Shown: positions 15,755 through 23,650 of the stretch, one piece after another
Numbering within the stretch: position 1 is the stretch's first letter
Layout of the letters: every line of letters begins with the position of its first letter
Notes under the pieces: model-generated
Database searches by the model: none
Told to the model about the DNA's origin: nothing
The model's input: only the letters and a program-made list of their open reading frames with translations
Made by a program: the position numbers and the translations under genes
Assembly: GCA_017577575.1 (NCBI GenBank)
Contig: PKRG01000005.1
Coordinates: forward strand, 62,001-126,000
Origin: Acidimicrobiia bacterium
GTDB lineage: Bacteria; Actinomycetota; Acidimicrobiia; Spongiisociales; ZC4RG35
DNA: 64,000 nucleotides
Direction of reading: 5' to 3'

Positions 15755-16287
15755 GCGTCTTTCTCTGGGACGGTGGCGCCGCTAAAGGTTGCCAACAGGA
15801 CGGTGATTAAGAGAAATCCTGCCAGGGCCATGAAGGGTATCGACACGAACCCGAACATGTTCACGTACTTGGCGGTGCAGGGCACCGCCGGATCACAGGC
15901 TCCCCCCGCGTCGAGCTGCGGGAAGTTCTGGATCAGGACGTGGTAGATGCTGATGCACAGCCCGATGACGGACAGCGGAAGGCCGTACGTCCGGATCCTT
16001 CCGTCCTTGCGAATCGCCCCCACCAGGAGGACGGCCGCCAGCGGGTACATGGCGATCCTCTGGTACCAGCACAGAACGCACGGCTGGAAGTGGTAGTACT
16101 CCGAGTAGATCAGCGACCCCGCCATGCACGTGGCGGCCACCAGCCACGCGAACCATCGGGCCGGCGACGCCAGCCCGGCGCGGGTCTCGGCAGTCGTCAC
16201 GAATCGAGCGACCAGGGCCACGATCGCCAGGGCGAGGGCGACGAGCGCCATCGTGGCGGTGAAAGTCGAATAGGTGAATACGTCCAT
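15751..16287 (-). CDS. dsbB: Disulfide bond formation protein B (DsbB family)
   Basis: A 178-residue membrane protein with four hydrophobic segments. The quinone-linked redox pair is Cys70-Val-Leu-Cys73 in QPCVLCWYQRIAMYPL, the most conserved DsbB stretch, and the second periplasmic pair is Cys131 and Cys137 in CDPAVPC. DsbB oxidises a DsbA-like thiol oxidase and passes electrons to the respiratory quinone pool. It is translationally coupled (four-base overlap) to the CPHC thioredoxin-like gene downstream. The upstream side contains a very long hairpin rather than an obvious promoter. Confidence 0.92.
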   Translation of the reverse strand: MDVFTYSTFTATMALVALALAIVALVARFVTTAETRAGLASPARWFAWLVAATCMAGSLIYSEYYHFQPCVLCWYQRIAMYPLAAVLLVGAIRKDGRIRTYGLPLSVIGLCISIYHVLIQNFPQLDAGGACDPAVPCTAKYVNMFGFVSIPFMALAGFLLITVLLATFSGATVPEKDA

Positions 16288-16330
16288 GCGGCAGCCCGAG
16301 CAGTCTATTGCAGGCGAGGGTGGCTGAAAG

Positions 16331-16389
16331 CCCCGTTCTGTGGTCCGGAAAGGGGCGCGTCAGCGCCCTTTCCGGACCACAGAACGGGG
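16331..16389. repeat. Long perfect inverted repeat, 24-bp arms
   Basis: Left arm 16331-16354 and right arm 16366-16389 are perfect reverse complements (CCCCGTTCTGTGG... against its complement), separated by 11 bases that can add a GCGC/GCGC extension with a one-base bulge. It sits between the stop of the AhpD-like gene and the start of dsbB, both minus strand. It could be a terminator for the upstream gene, but the stem is far longer than needed and there is no clear T-run. Confidence 0.85.
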
Positions 16390-16402
16390 AAAGCGCCCGG
16401 CG

Positions 16403-16936
16403 TCAGCGGACGTAGCCGGCCGAGACGATCATCTCCGCCATCTGGTCGTAGGCCGCCCGATCGGTCGGCGTGATCGCACCCAGGCCGTCGACGTAGCGGT
16501 TGAACATGCAGAAGGCGGCGGCGATCAGCACGGCGTCGTGGATCTCCTGATCGGTGGCGCCCTCCGCCCGCGCCGCGGCGATGTCCTCTTCGGTCACCGC
16601 CTTGCCGCTCTGCTGGACCTTGCCCGCCAGGCGAAGCAGCGCCTTCATCTTCGACGACACCGGGGCCGTGTCCAGGTCGGCCAGGGTGGCGTCGACCACG
16701 TCGTACCCGCCCTCCAGCTGCTTGGCGGCGAACGCGCTGTGCGACCAGCAGCAGAAGTTGCAGTCGTTGAGACGGGAGACGTATGCGGCTATCAGCTCCC
16801 TTTCGCCTCGCTCCAGTGTCGAGTCGCCCCGGAGGAGGGCCTCGGCGAGCTGTTGCAGAGGCTGTCCGGTCTCGGGCCGGAAGGCGAACAGACCGCGGAT
16901 CCCGGGAAGGCTTTCGTCGAGTTCGATGTGGGGCAT
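16403..16936 (-). CDS. Alkylhydroperoxidase AhpD-like / carboxymuconolactone decarboxylase family protein
   Basis: A 177-residue all-helical AhpD-fold protein. The redox centre is Cys59-Asn-Phe-Cys62 with Cys63 and His66 in LNDCNFCCWSHSAFA, which matches the peroxidase-related subgroup. Such proteins reduce peroxides with the two cysteines, fed by a thiol carrier. The ATG at 16936 follows AGGAGG and is preferred to the further upstream in-frame ATG at 16963. It lies between the tRNA-Glu unit and the DsbB pair. The physiological peroxide and reductant are unknown. Confidence 0.85.
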   Translation of the reverse strand: MPHIELDESLPGIRGLFAFRPETGQPLQQLAEALLRGDSTLERGERELIAAYVSRLNDCNFCCWSHSAFAAKQLEGGYDVVDATLADLDTAPVSSKMKALLRLAGKVQQSGKAVTEEDIAAARAEGATDQEIHDAVLIAAAFCMFNRYVDGLGAITPTDRAAYDQMAEMIVSAGYVR

Positions 16937-17023
16937 GACCCTCCTAGCTCCGTCCAGCGCCAAGACGTTACCCTCGCACCGCCACGGCGGGCTCGCCGAA
17001 GCGCCGGAATCTCACCTCCGGGC

Positions 17024-17063
17024 AAACGAAAAGACCCGGCGCCCCTGGTACAGGACGCCGGGC
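17024..17063 (-). terminator. Intrinsic terminator after tRNA-Glu(TTC)
   Basis: Read on the minus strand, CCCGGCG and CGCCGGG pair with a further CCTG/CAGG inner stem, followed by TCTTTTCGTTT. It starts seven bases after the 3' end of the tRNA. Confidence 0.75.
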
Positions 17064-17069
17064 CTCGAG

Positions 17070-17142
17070 CAGCCCCGACGGGATTCGAACCCGCGTTACC
17101 GGCTTGAAAGGCCGGCGTCCTAGACCGCTGGACGACGGGGCC
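17070..17142 (-). tRNA. tRNA-Glu (anticodon TTC)
   Basis: A 73-base cloverleaf on the minus strand. Acceptor arms GGCCCCG and CGGGGCT pair with one G-U; the anticodon arm is CCGGC-CTTTCAA-GCCGG giving anticodon TTC; the T arm is GCGGGTTCGAATCCCGT; discriminator G. No encoded CCA. It lies 48 bases downstream of gltX, the gene for its own synthetase. Confidence 0.96.
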
Positions 17143-17190
17143 AAGGCTCGATGGCATGGTATCCCACGCCGCCCTCTCCCCCAACGTGGA

Positions 17191-18600
17191 TCAGAGCCGG
17201 CGACGGGCCTCTTCCAACCGGGCGATCGACGTTTCCCTGCCCAGGGCGGCCAGCGACTCGAACAGCGGCGGGCTCACCGCCGAACCGGTCACAGCCACCC
17301 TCACCGGCTGGAACACCTTGCCGGCACCGAGGCCGAGACGTTCCGGCAGGGCCCGCAGAGCCGACTCGATCGCCTCGGCGTTCCAGTCCGACAGTGCCCC
17401 CAGTGCGTCGAGGGCGGCGTCGAGCACCTCGCTCACGCCGTCCTTTTCCATCACCTTCTTCCAGGACGCCTCGTCGTAGGTGATCTCGGACACGTAGAGG
17501 AAACGCGCCTGCTCGGCCGCCTCTCGCAGCAACTTTGTGCGCTCCTGGATCAGCGGGGCGAGCTCCTCGAACCGGGCCCATTCGTCGTCGCTGAGCGGGC
17601 CCACTTCGTCTTCGACCCAGGGCCGGACCCTCTCGGCGAAGGACTCCACGGCCATGGCCCTGATGTATTCGCCGTTGAGCCAGGTGAGCTTGTCGAGGTC
17701 GAACACCGCCGGGTTGCGCTGCACGTCGGCGAGGTCGAACCTCTCGATGGCGAGGTCGAGGTCGAAGATGGTGAGGTCGTCGCCCGGCGACCAGCCCAGC
17801 AACGCCAGGTAGTTGACCATCGCCTCCGGGAGGTACCCCGCCTCCCGGAACTCGGTCACCGACGTGGCCCCGTGACGTTTCGACAGCTTCTTGCCGTCTG
17901 CCCCGAAGAGAAGTGGCAGGTGGGCGTACACGGGAGGCTCGGCTCCCATCGCCCGGGTGAGGAGGATGTGCTTGGGCGTCGAAGACAGCAGGTCCTCGCC
18001 CCGAGCCACGTGGGTGATCTCGTAGTCGACGTCGTCGACGGTGGAGGCGAGGTGATAGGTGGGGGTCCCGTCGCTCCGCAGGATCACGAAATCGTCGATC
18101 GCGTCGGCCTCGAAGCGGATCTCGCCTCGCACCAGATCCACGAACTCGACCGACTCCTCGACGGCGAAGCGGATGGCGCCCTCGGATCGGGGAGTGTCCG
18201 GCCGCCGGATGTAGTAAGCCGGGTGCTTTCCCTCTCTCTGGGCTCGCTGGCGGAGCTCTTCGAGCTCCTCTTCGGAGCGATCGTCGTAGTAGGCGACCCC
18301 CGAGGCCACCAGCGATTCGGCGACCTCCCGGTACCGGTCGAAGCGGGAGGACTGGCGATAGTCGCCGTGCGGGCCGCCCACCCCGACGCCTTCGTCCCAG
18401 TCGAGGCCCAGCCACCGGAGGCTGTCGAGGATGTTCGCCTCGTACTCCGGCGTCGACCGCTCCCGGTCGGTGTCGTCGATCCGCACGATGAACACGCCGC
18501 CGGTGTGGCGGGCGTAGAGCCAGTTGTAGAGCGCGGCCCGAGCCGTCCCGACATGGAGGTTGCCGGTCGGAGACGGAGCAACACGCAGTCTCGTGGTCAT
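17191..18600 (-). CDS. gltX: Glutamyl-tRNA synthetase
   Basis: A 469-residue class I synthetase, usual length. The HIGH-type motif is PSPTGNLHVG at 9-18 and the KMSKS-type motif is KKLSKRHG at 237-244. It charges tRNA-Glu (and, where GatCAB is used, tRNA-Gln) with glutamate in the cytoplasm. Its start overlaps the stop of the fumarylacetoacetase-family gene by four bases, and tRNA-Glu(TTC) follows on the same strand, so enzyme and substrate tRNA may be expressed together. Confidence 0.97.
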   Translation of the reverse strand: MTTRLRVAPSPTGNLHVGTARAALYNWLYARHTGGVFIVRIDDTDRERSTPEYEANILDSLRWLGLDWDEGVGVGGPHGDYRQSSRFDRYREVAESLVASGVAYYDDRSEEELEELRQRAQREGKHPAYYIRRPDTPRSEGAIRFAVEESVEFVDLVRGEIRFEADAIDDFVILRSDGTPTYHLASTVDDVDYEITHVARGEDLLSSTPKHILLTRAMGAEPPVYAHLPLLFGADGKKLSKRHGATSVTEFREAGYLPEAMVNYLALLGWSPGDDLTIFDLDLAIERFDLADVQRNPAVFDLDKLTWLNGEYIRAMAVESFAERVRPWVEDEVGPLSDDEWARFEELAPLIQERTKLLREAAEQARFLYVSEITYDEASWKKVMEKDGVSEVLDAALDALGALSDWNAEAIESALRALPERLGLGAGKVFQPVRVAVTGSAVSPPLFESLAALGRETSIARLEEARRRL

Positions 18601-19355
18601 CGTCCTGCCACCATTCGATTAGCCAACACTCCGATTCCGTCGATCTCGACTTCCATCAGGTCCCCCGGCTCGACCGGCCCCGCCCCCGACGGGGTGCCGG
18701 TGAGTATGACGTCGCCGGGGAGGAGCGTCATCACCCGGGTCACGAACTCCACTATCTCGGCCACGCCGAAGGTCATGTCGACGGTGAAGCCGGCCTGTCG
18801 CACCTCTCCGTTGACGCGGGAGACGATCGCCAGACGCTCCAACGGGTCGAGCTCGGTTTCGATCGCCGGGCCGAGAGGGCAGAAGGTGTCGAATCCCTTG
18901 GCGCGGGTGCTCTGGCCGTCGCGGGCCAGCAGGTCCTCGGCGGTCAGGTCGTTGGCGGCGGTGTACCCGAAGATGTACTGGGAAGCGTCTTCGGCGGAGA
19001 CGTTGTGGGCCACCCGGCCGATGACGACGGCGAGGGTCGCTCCTTCGCGCACGTCGTTGCTCGAGGCCGGCTTCACGACGTGGGCGTTGGGCCCGACCAC
19101 GGACGTGGCGGGCTTCAGGTAGATCACCGGCTCCTTGCCTTCTTCGGGCTCGGAGTCTTCGGTGGCGTAGTTGTGGGCCACCCCGACCACCTTCGACGGC
19201 AGCACCGGGGAGAGCAGCTGGACCGACTCCCACGGGATCAGCGTCTCGGTCGCTTCCCAGGCCACGAAAGGCGACCCCTGGTAGAGGGTGACTCCTTCCG
19301 ACTCGGCGAGCCCGTAGGCGATGTCGTCACCCGCCTTGAATCTGACGATCTTCAT
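18597..19355 (-). CDS. Fumarylacetoacetate hydrolase-family protein lacking the usual Glu-x-Glu metal ligands
   Basis: A 252-residue FAH-fold protein, with the typical strand IYLKPATSVVGP, GYTAANDLTAEDLLARDGQ and the C-terminal PGDVILTGTPSGAGPVEPGDLMEVEIDGIG. Most relatives hydrolyse or decarboxylate acylpyruvates or oxaloacetate at a Mg site. The first metal motif, normally E-x-E before LAVVIG, reads G-A-T here (REGATLAVVIGR), while the Asp ligand in AAND is kept. Activity may therefore be changed or lost. It overlaps gltX by four bases. Confidence 0.88.
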   Translation of the reverse strand: MKIVRFKAGDDIAYGLAESEGVTLYQGSPFVAWEATETLIPWESVQLLSPVLPSKVVGVAHNYATEDSEPEEGKEPVIYLKPATSVVGPNAHVVKPASSNDVREGATLAVVIGRVAHNVSAEDASQYIFGYTAANDLTAEDLLARDGQSTRAKGFDTFCPLGPAIETELDPLERLAIVSRVNGEVRQAGFTVDMTFGVAEIVEFVTRVMTLLPGDVILTGTPSGAGPVEPGDLMEVEIDGIGVLANRMVAGR

Positions 19356-19402
19356 CTCCCGGCCAGGGTAGGCCGCCCGGGTCGACGACCGGTCAACGAG
19401 GC

Positions 19403-21166
19403 TCAGAAGAGCCCGACGACGTTCCCGTCCTCGTCGATGTCGACGTTCATGAACGCCGGAGTCGTGCCCAGGCCCGGCATGGTCCGCATCTCGCCGAGGA
19501 TCGGGTAGATGAAGCCGGCGCCCACAGAGGCTCGCACCTCCCTCACCGGGACGACAAAGCCCTTGGGCGCGCCCTTGAGATTCGGGTCGTGAGAGATCGA
19601 CAGGTGGGTCTTGGCCATGCAGATCGGCAGGTAACCGAATCCGGCCCTCTCGAAGTCGTCGATCTGGCGGGCGGCGAGCGGCGAGTACTCGACCCCGCTG
19701 GCGCCGTAGATCTCCCGGCAGATGACTTCGATCTTGTCCCGGATGCTCATGTTGAGCGGGTACAGGTAAGAGAACTCGCTGGGCTCGTCACAGGCCTTGA
19801 CCACCGCCTCGGCGAGCGCCGCCGCCCCTTCTCCGCCCTTCGCCCAGTGCTCGGAGACCACGGCGTCCACCGCGCCGGCGCCGAGGGCGGCCTCGCGTAT
19901 GAGTTGGACCTCGGCCCAGGTGTCGGTCGGGAAGGAGTTGATCGCCACCACGACCGGCACGCCGAAGCGGCGGGCGTTGGCGATGTGAGCCTCCAGGTTG
20001 GGGATCCCCGCCTGCAGCAGCGACAGGTTCTCTTCCGTGTACGCCTTCGCCAGAGGGCGGCCCAGCACCACCTTGGGCCCTCCCCCGTGGGTCTTGAGCG
20101 CCCGCACGGTCGCGACCAGCACCACACAGTCGGGCTTCAGCCCGGAGGTGCGGCACTTGATGTTCATGAACTTCTCCATGCCCATGTCGGCGCCGAACCC
20201 GGCTTCTGTGATCACGTAGTCGCCGAGGTGGAGGGCGACCCGGTCGGCCAGGATCGACGAGTTGCCGTGAGCGATGTTCCCGAACGGCCCGGCGTGGACG
20301 AAGGCTGCCTGCCCTTCGAGGGTCTGCATCAGGTTGGGATGGAGGGTGTCCTTCATCAGGACGGCCACCGCCCCGGCCACGCGGAGGTCCTCCAGGGTGA
20401 GCGGCGTGCCGTCCTTGGAGGTGCCGAACACGACCCGCCCGATCCGCTCCCGCAGGTTACGGAGAGCCGACGCGTAGGAATCGCCGTCGACGAGCGCCAG
20501 GATCGCCATCAGCTCGGACGCCACGGTGATGTCGAAGCCGGTCTCCCGGGGCCGGCCGTCGGCCTTGCCGCCCAGGCCCACCACCACGTGACGCAACGCC
20601 CGGTCGTTGATGTCCACGACGCGGTTCCATTGCAGGTTGAAGACGTCGATGTTCAGCCGTTCGAGACCGAGCTCGGCCAGTTCCTCGTCGCTGAGGCGGG
20701 TCTCGTGGTACCAGCGGGCGTCGATGGCGGCCGCGACCAGGTTGTGGGCGGCGGTGATGGCGTGGATGTCGCCGGTCAGGTGGAGGTTGAACTCGTCCAT
20801 CGGCACCACCTGGCTGTACCCACCGCCGGCGGCACCGCCTTTGATCCCGAACGTCGGGCCCATCGACGGTTGGCGGATGCAGGCGATGGCCTCCTTGCCG
20901 ATGTGACCGAGACCCTGGGTGAGCCCGACGGTGGTGGTGGTCTTCCCCTCCCCCAGCGGAGTCGGGGTGATGGCGGTGACCACGACGTACTTGCCCCTGG
21001 GGTTCGACCCGATCCGCTTCAGGGCGTCGAGGTGGATCTTCGCCTTGGTGTGCCCGAAAGGAATCAGCTCGTCTTCTCGAAGGCCGATCCGCTCGGCGAT
21101 TTCGGCGAGCGGACGGAGACGGGCCGCACGGGCGATGTCGATGTCGCTGGGAACTGAGGTTCCCAT
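19403..21166 (-). CDS. fhs: Formate-tetrahydrofolate ligase
   Basis: A 587-residue enzyme, slightly longer than the usual 555-560. It joins formate to tetrahydrofolate with ATP to give 10-formyl-THF. The nucleotide loop is TPTPLGEGKTTT at 67-78 and the family block GGAAGGGYSQVVPMDEFNLH is clear near residues 110-130. The ATG at 21166 follows AGGAGG. It is divergent from the flavoprotein fusion gene across 82 bases. A GcvT-like folate enzyme lies 4 kb away, so one-carbon metabolism is represented twice in this region. Confidence 0.96.
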   Translation of the reverse strand: MGTSVPSDIDIARAARLRPLAEIAERIGLREDELIPFGHTKAKIHLDALKRIGSNPRGKYVVVTAITPTPLGEGKTTTTVGLTQGLGHIGKEAIACIRQPSMGPTFGIKGGAAGGGYSQVVPMDEFNLHLTGDIHAITAAHNLVAAAIDARWYHETRLSDEELAELGLERLNIDVFNLQWNRVVDINDRALRHVVVGLGGKADGRPRETGFDITVASELMAILALVDGDSYASALRNLRERIGRVVFGTSKDGTPLTLEDLRVAGAVAVLMKDTLHPNLMQTLEGQAAFVHAGPFGNIAHGNSSILADRVALHLGDYVITEAGFGADMGMEKFMNIKCRTSGLKPDCVVLVATVRALKTHGGGPKVVLGRPLAKAYTEENLSLLQAGIPNLEAHIANARRFGVPVVVAINSFPTDTWAEVQLIREAALGAGAVDAVVSEHWAKGGEGAAALAEAVVKACDEPSEFSYLYPLNMSIRDKIEVICREIYGASGVEYSPLAARQIDDFERAGFGYLPICMAKTHLSISHDPNLKGAPKGFVVPVREVRASVGAGFIYPILGEMRTMPGLGTTPAFMNVDIDEDGNVVGLF

Positions 21167-21248
21167 CCCGATCCTCCTTGGGACTTGCGCGCCGAACCGT
21201 AGCGACCGGCGCTTCCGGCGGCCAGCGGCTCTGCCACAATCCGGCCTC

Positions 21249-22928
21249 ATGAAAGAGGTGGACTTCGTCATCGTCGGCGCCTCCGCAGCGGGTGTGTCGC
21301 TCGCCATGGACGCGGCCGAAGCCGGGCTGGAACGTGTGGTCGTCGTCGACCCGGAGTCGAACCTCACCCGCCCGCCCGAGTCCCACCCCGACATCGAGAT
21401 CCTGTGGGGAACGCCCGAGGTCTCAGCGGTCGATGGCCGAGCGCAGGTGGTCGTCGACGGAGAGGACCTGTCGGCACGAGCCGCGGCGGTGATCGAGGAC
21501 CGGCCGCTGCACCTGCCGCAGCTACCGGCTCCCGACGACGTCGCCGACAAGGTCCACACCGACACCCGACCCGACGGCCGGCTCGGGGAGCACGTCCTGG
21601 TGGTGGGTGGCTCAGAGAAGGCCGCGCTCGTCGCCTTGGAGCTCTCCGACGAGGGGGCGAACGTCGTCCTCGCCCGCGCCAACGCCTCGGCGAATCGCCT
21701 CTCTCGGCTCACGCGGAGCGCGGTGCTGCTCCGTGAGGCGGAGCGGCGCCTCACTGTGCTGTGGCACTCTCGGCCGCTCGCCATCACCTCAATCGACACC
21801 GAGCCCCTCGTCACCTTCGACGACGTCCGCACCCCGGACTTGCTCTTCGACCACGTAGTGCTGGTCGACGACGCTTCCGTGGACGGCCCGGATTCGGAAG
21901 GGCCCGTGTGGCGGGTCAGCGACTTGACGATCCCTCCGGGACAGGCCTGGTCGACGATCCGGGCGGGATCGTTTCCCGAGATACCCGCCCCTCCGACCCT
22001 GCCCACTCTCGCCGGTGACGACGAGGAGCGGATCGAAGAGCTGCGCCGCCGCCACTACAACGCCACGATCACCTACTTCCACCGCACCCACTCCGACCTG
22101 TGGGTGATCCGCGTCGAGCCCGACACGAAAGACTTCTCCTACCAGGCCGGACAGTACGCCTCCTTGGGTCTCGGATACTGGGAGCCGCGGGTCGACGGTG
22201 CCCGCGACCCGGGCCTCGAGCGGAAATGGGAGAACCTCGTCCGTCGGTCTTATTCGATCTCGAGCCCGATCTTCGACGAGGACGGTTACCTCCACGATCC
22301 CGCCGCCTCGGAGACTCTGGAGTTCTACATCGTGCTCGTGCCCCCGACGGCCGACCACATCCCGGGCCTCACGCCGCGCCTGGCGTTGTGCGGGCCGGGA
22401 TCGCGCATCTATGTCGGCCCCCGCATCGTCGGCCGCTACACGCTGGCACCGGTCCGTGATCCGGAGGCGACGGTCGTGTTCTTGGCGACCGGAACCGGCG
22501 AAGCGCCCCACAACGCCATGATCACCGAGCTCCTCCGCAAGGGCCATCACGGGCCGATCGTGTCGGTGGTGTGCGTGAGGTACCGGGCCGACCTCGCCTA
22601 CCTGGAGAAGCACCGGCGGCTCGAGGAGCGGTTCCCCAACTATCACTACATGCCGCTCGTCACCCGCGAGCCCGACGTCGAAAAGCTGTACATCCAGGAC
22701 GTCATCGAGCGCGATCTCATCGCCGAGCGCTTCGGCGTCCAGCTGGACCCCGAGCGGACCCATGTCTTCCTGTGCGGGAACCCTGCGATGATCGGCCTGC
22801 CCCGCTGGGAGGGCGACACGCCGATCTGGCCGGAGACGAAGGGTGTCTGCCAGCTCCTGACCGAACGGGGGTTCCAGCTCGACCGCCAGGACGCGGTCGG
22901 CAACATCCACACGGAGAAGTACTGGTGA
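21249..22928 (+). CDS. Flavoprotein fusion: degenerate Rossmann module plus ferredoxin-NADP-reductase module
   Basis: A 559-residue two-part protein. Residues 1-245 resemble a pyridine-nucleotide-disulfide oxidoreductase with two Rossmann glycine motifs that depart from GxGxxG: VIVGASAAGVS at 7-17 and VLVVGGSEKAAL at 116-127; no redox Cys pair is present. Residues about 265-559 are a ferredoxin-NADP(+)-reductase fold with the FAD motif RRSYSISSP at 332-340, the NADP motif FLATGTGEAPHNAM at 411-424 and VFLCGNPAMIG at 506-515. It probably moves electrons between NADPH and a ferredoxin or similar carrier. The N-terminal part may bind a nucleotide or a partner. No good ribosome site precedes the ATG. 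The specific partner is unknown. Confidence 0.8.
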   Translation: MKEVDFVIVGASAAGVSLAMDAAEAGLERVVVVDPESNLTRPPESHPDIEILWGTPEVSAVDGRAQVVVDGEDLSARAAAVIEDRPLHLPQLPAPDDVADKVHTDTRPDGRLGEHVLVVGGSEKAALVALELSDEGANVVLARANASANRLSRLTRSAVLLREAERRLTVLWHSRPLAITSIDTEPLVTFDDVRTPDLLFDHVVLVDDASVDGPDSEGPVWRVSDLTIPPGQAWSTIRAGSFPEIPAPPTLPTLAGDDEERIEELRRRHYNATITYFHRTHSDLWVIRVEPDTKDFSYQAGQYASLGLGYWEPRVDGARDPGLERKWENLVRRSYSISSPIFDEDGYLHDPAASETLEFYIVLVPPTADHIPGLTPRLALCGPGSRIYVGPRIVGRYTLAPVRDPEATVVFLATGTGEAPHNAMITELLRKGHHGPIVSVVCVRYRADLAYLEKHRRLEERFPNYHYMPLVTREPDVEKLYIQDVIERDLIAERFGVQLDPERTHVFLCGNPAMIGLPRWEGDTPIWPETKGVCQLLTERGFQLDRQDAVGNIHTEKYW

Positions 22929-22937
22929 CCTGAGCCG

Positions 22938-23573
22938 TCAGGCTGCCTCGGACCGGCGGGACCGCAGGACGCGGTCCACCAGCCCGTACTCCAGCGCCTC
23001 CTCGGCGGTCATCCAGAAGTCCCGGTCGGTGTCTCGGGTCACCCTCTCCAGAGGCTGGCCGGTGTGGTCGGCGAGGATCCGGTTGAGCTGCTCGCGCATC
23101 TGGACGATCAGCCGGGCCTGGATCTCGATGTCGGCTGCAGGCCCCTCGGCCCCGCCGTAAGGCTGGTGCAGCATCACCCGGGCGTGGGGCATCGCCAGCC
23201 GCTTGCCTTTGGCGCCGGCCGCCAGCAGCACCGCCGCCGAGGAGGCGGCGAGACCGACCACCACCGTGCTCACGTCGGGTCGAACGTGCTGCATGGCGTC
23301 GTAGATGGCGAACAGCGACGTGATCGAGCCTCCCGGCGAGTTGATGTAGAGATGGATGTCCTTGTCGGGATCCTCCGACTCGAGGTGCAGCAGCTGGGCG
23401 ACGATCAGGTTGGCGACCGCGTCGTCGATCGGAGTCCCCAGCACGATGATCCGCTCCGCCAGGAGGTGCGAGTAGATGTCCATGGAGCGGGTGCCGCGGG
23501 ACGTCTCCTCGATCACCGCCGGGATGACCACGCTCGAGGCGGGAAGGCTCGTCTTCTGCGTAGGCGCCCTCAC
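22938..23573 (-). CDS. clpP: ATP-dependent Clp protease proteolytic subunit
   Basis: A 211-residue ClpP serine peptidase subunit. The triad is Ser111 in GLAASSAAVLL, His136 in VMLHQP and Asp185 in DTDRDFWM. Subunits form a 14-mer chamber fed by ClpX or ClpC. The N-terminus carries about 30 residues before MDIYSHLLAERI, probably a processed propeptide or an over-long start. It is a single gene with no clp ATPase or second clpP beside it, although actinobacteria usually have a clpP1-clpP2 pair elsewhere. It is convergent with the flavoprotein fusion gene. Confidence 0.95.
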   Translation of the reverse strand: MRAPTQKTSLPASSVVIPAVIEETSRGTRSMDIYSHLLAERIIVLGTPIDDAVANLIVAQLLHLESEDPDKDIHLYINSPGGSITSLFAIYDAMQHVRPDVSTVVVGLAASSAAVLLAAGAKGKRLAMPHARVMLHQPYGGAEGPAADIEIQARLIVQMREQLNRILADHTGQPLERVTRDTDRDFWMTAEEALEYGLVDRVLRSRRSEAA

Positions 23574-23650
23574 ACCACTCGTCTCCGGTCCAGAGAAAAG
23601 ACGGTGTCACGACCAAACATAAGCCGTCACCCCTCTTTTCCGAACGGTGC

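Noticed and set aside
19403..22006. Longer start for formate-THF ligase
   Set aside because: The frame remains open to 22006, but the region overlaps the divergent flavoprotein gene and lacks ligase similarity; ATG at 21166 has a good ribosome site.
23574..23650. Firm terminator between the PYROXD2-like gene and clpP
   Set aside because: Only a five-base GACGG/CCGTC stem with a long loop before TTTT is seen; too weak to list as a feature.
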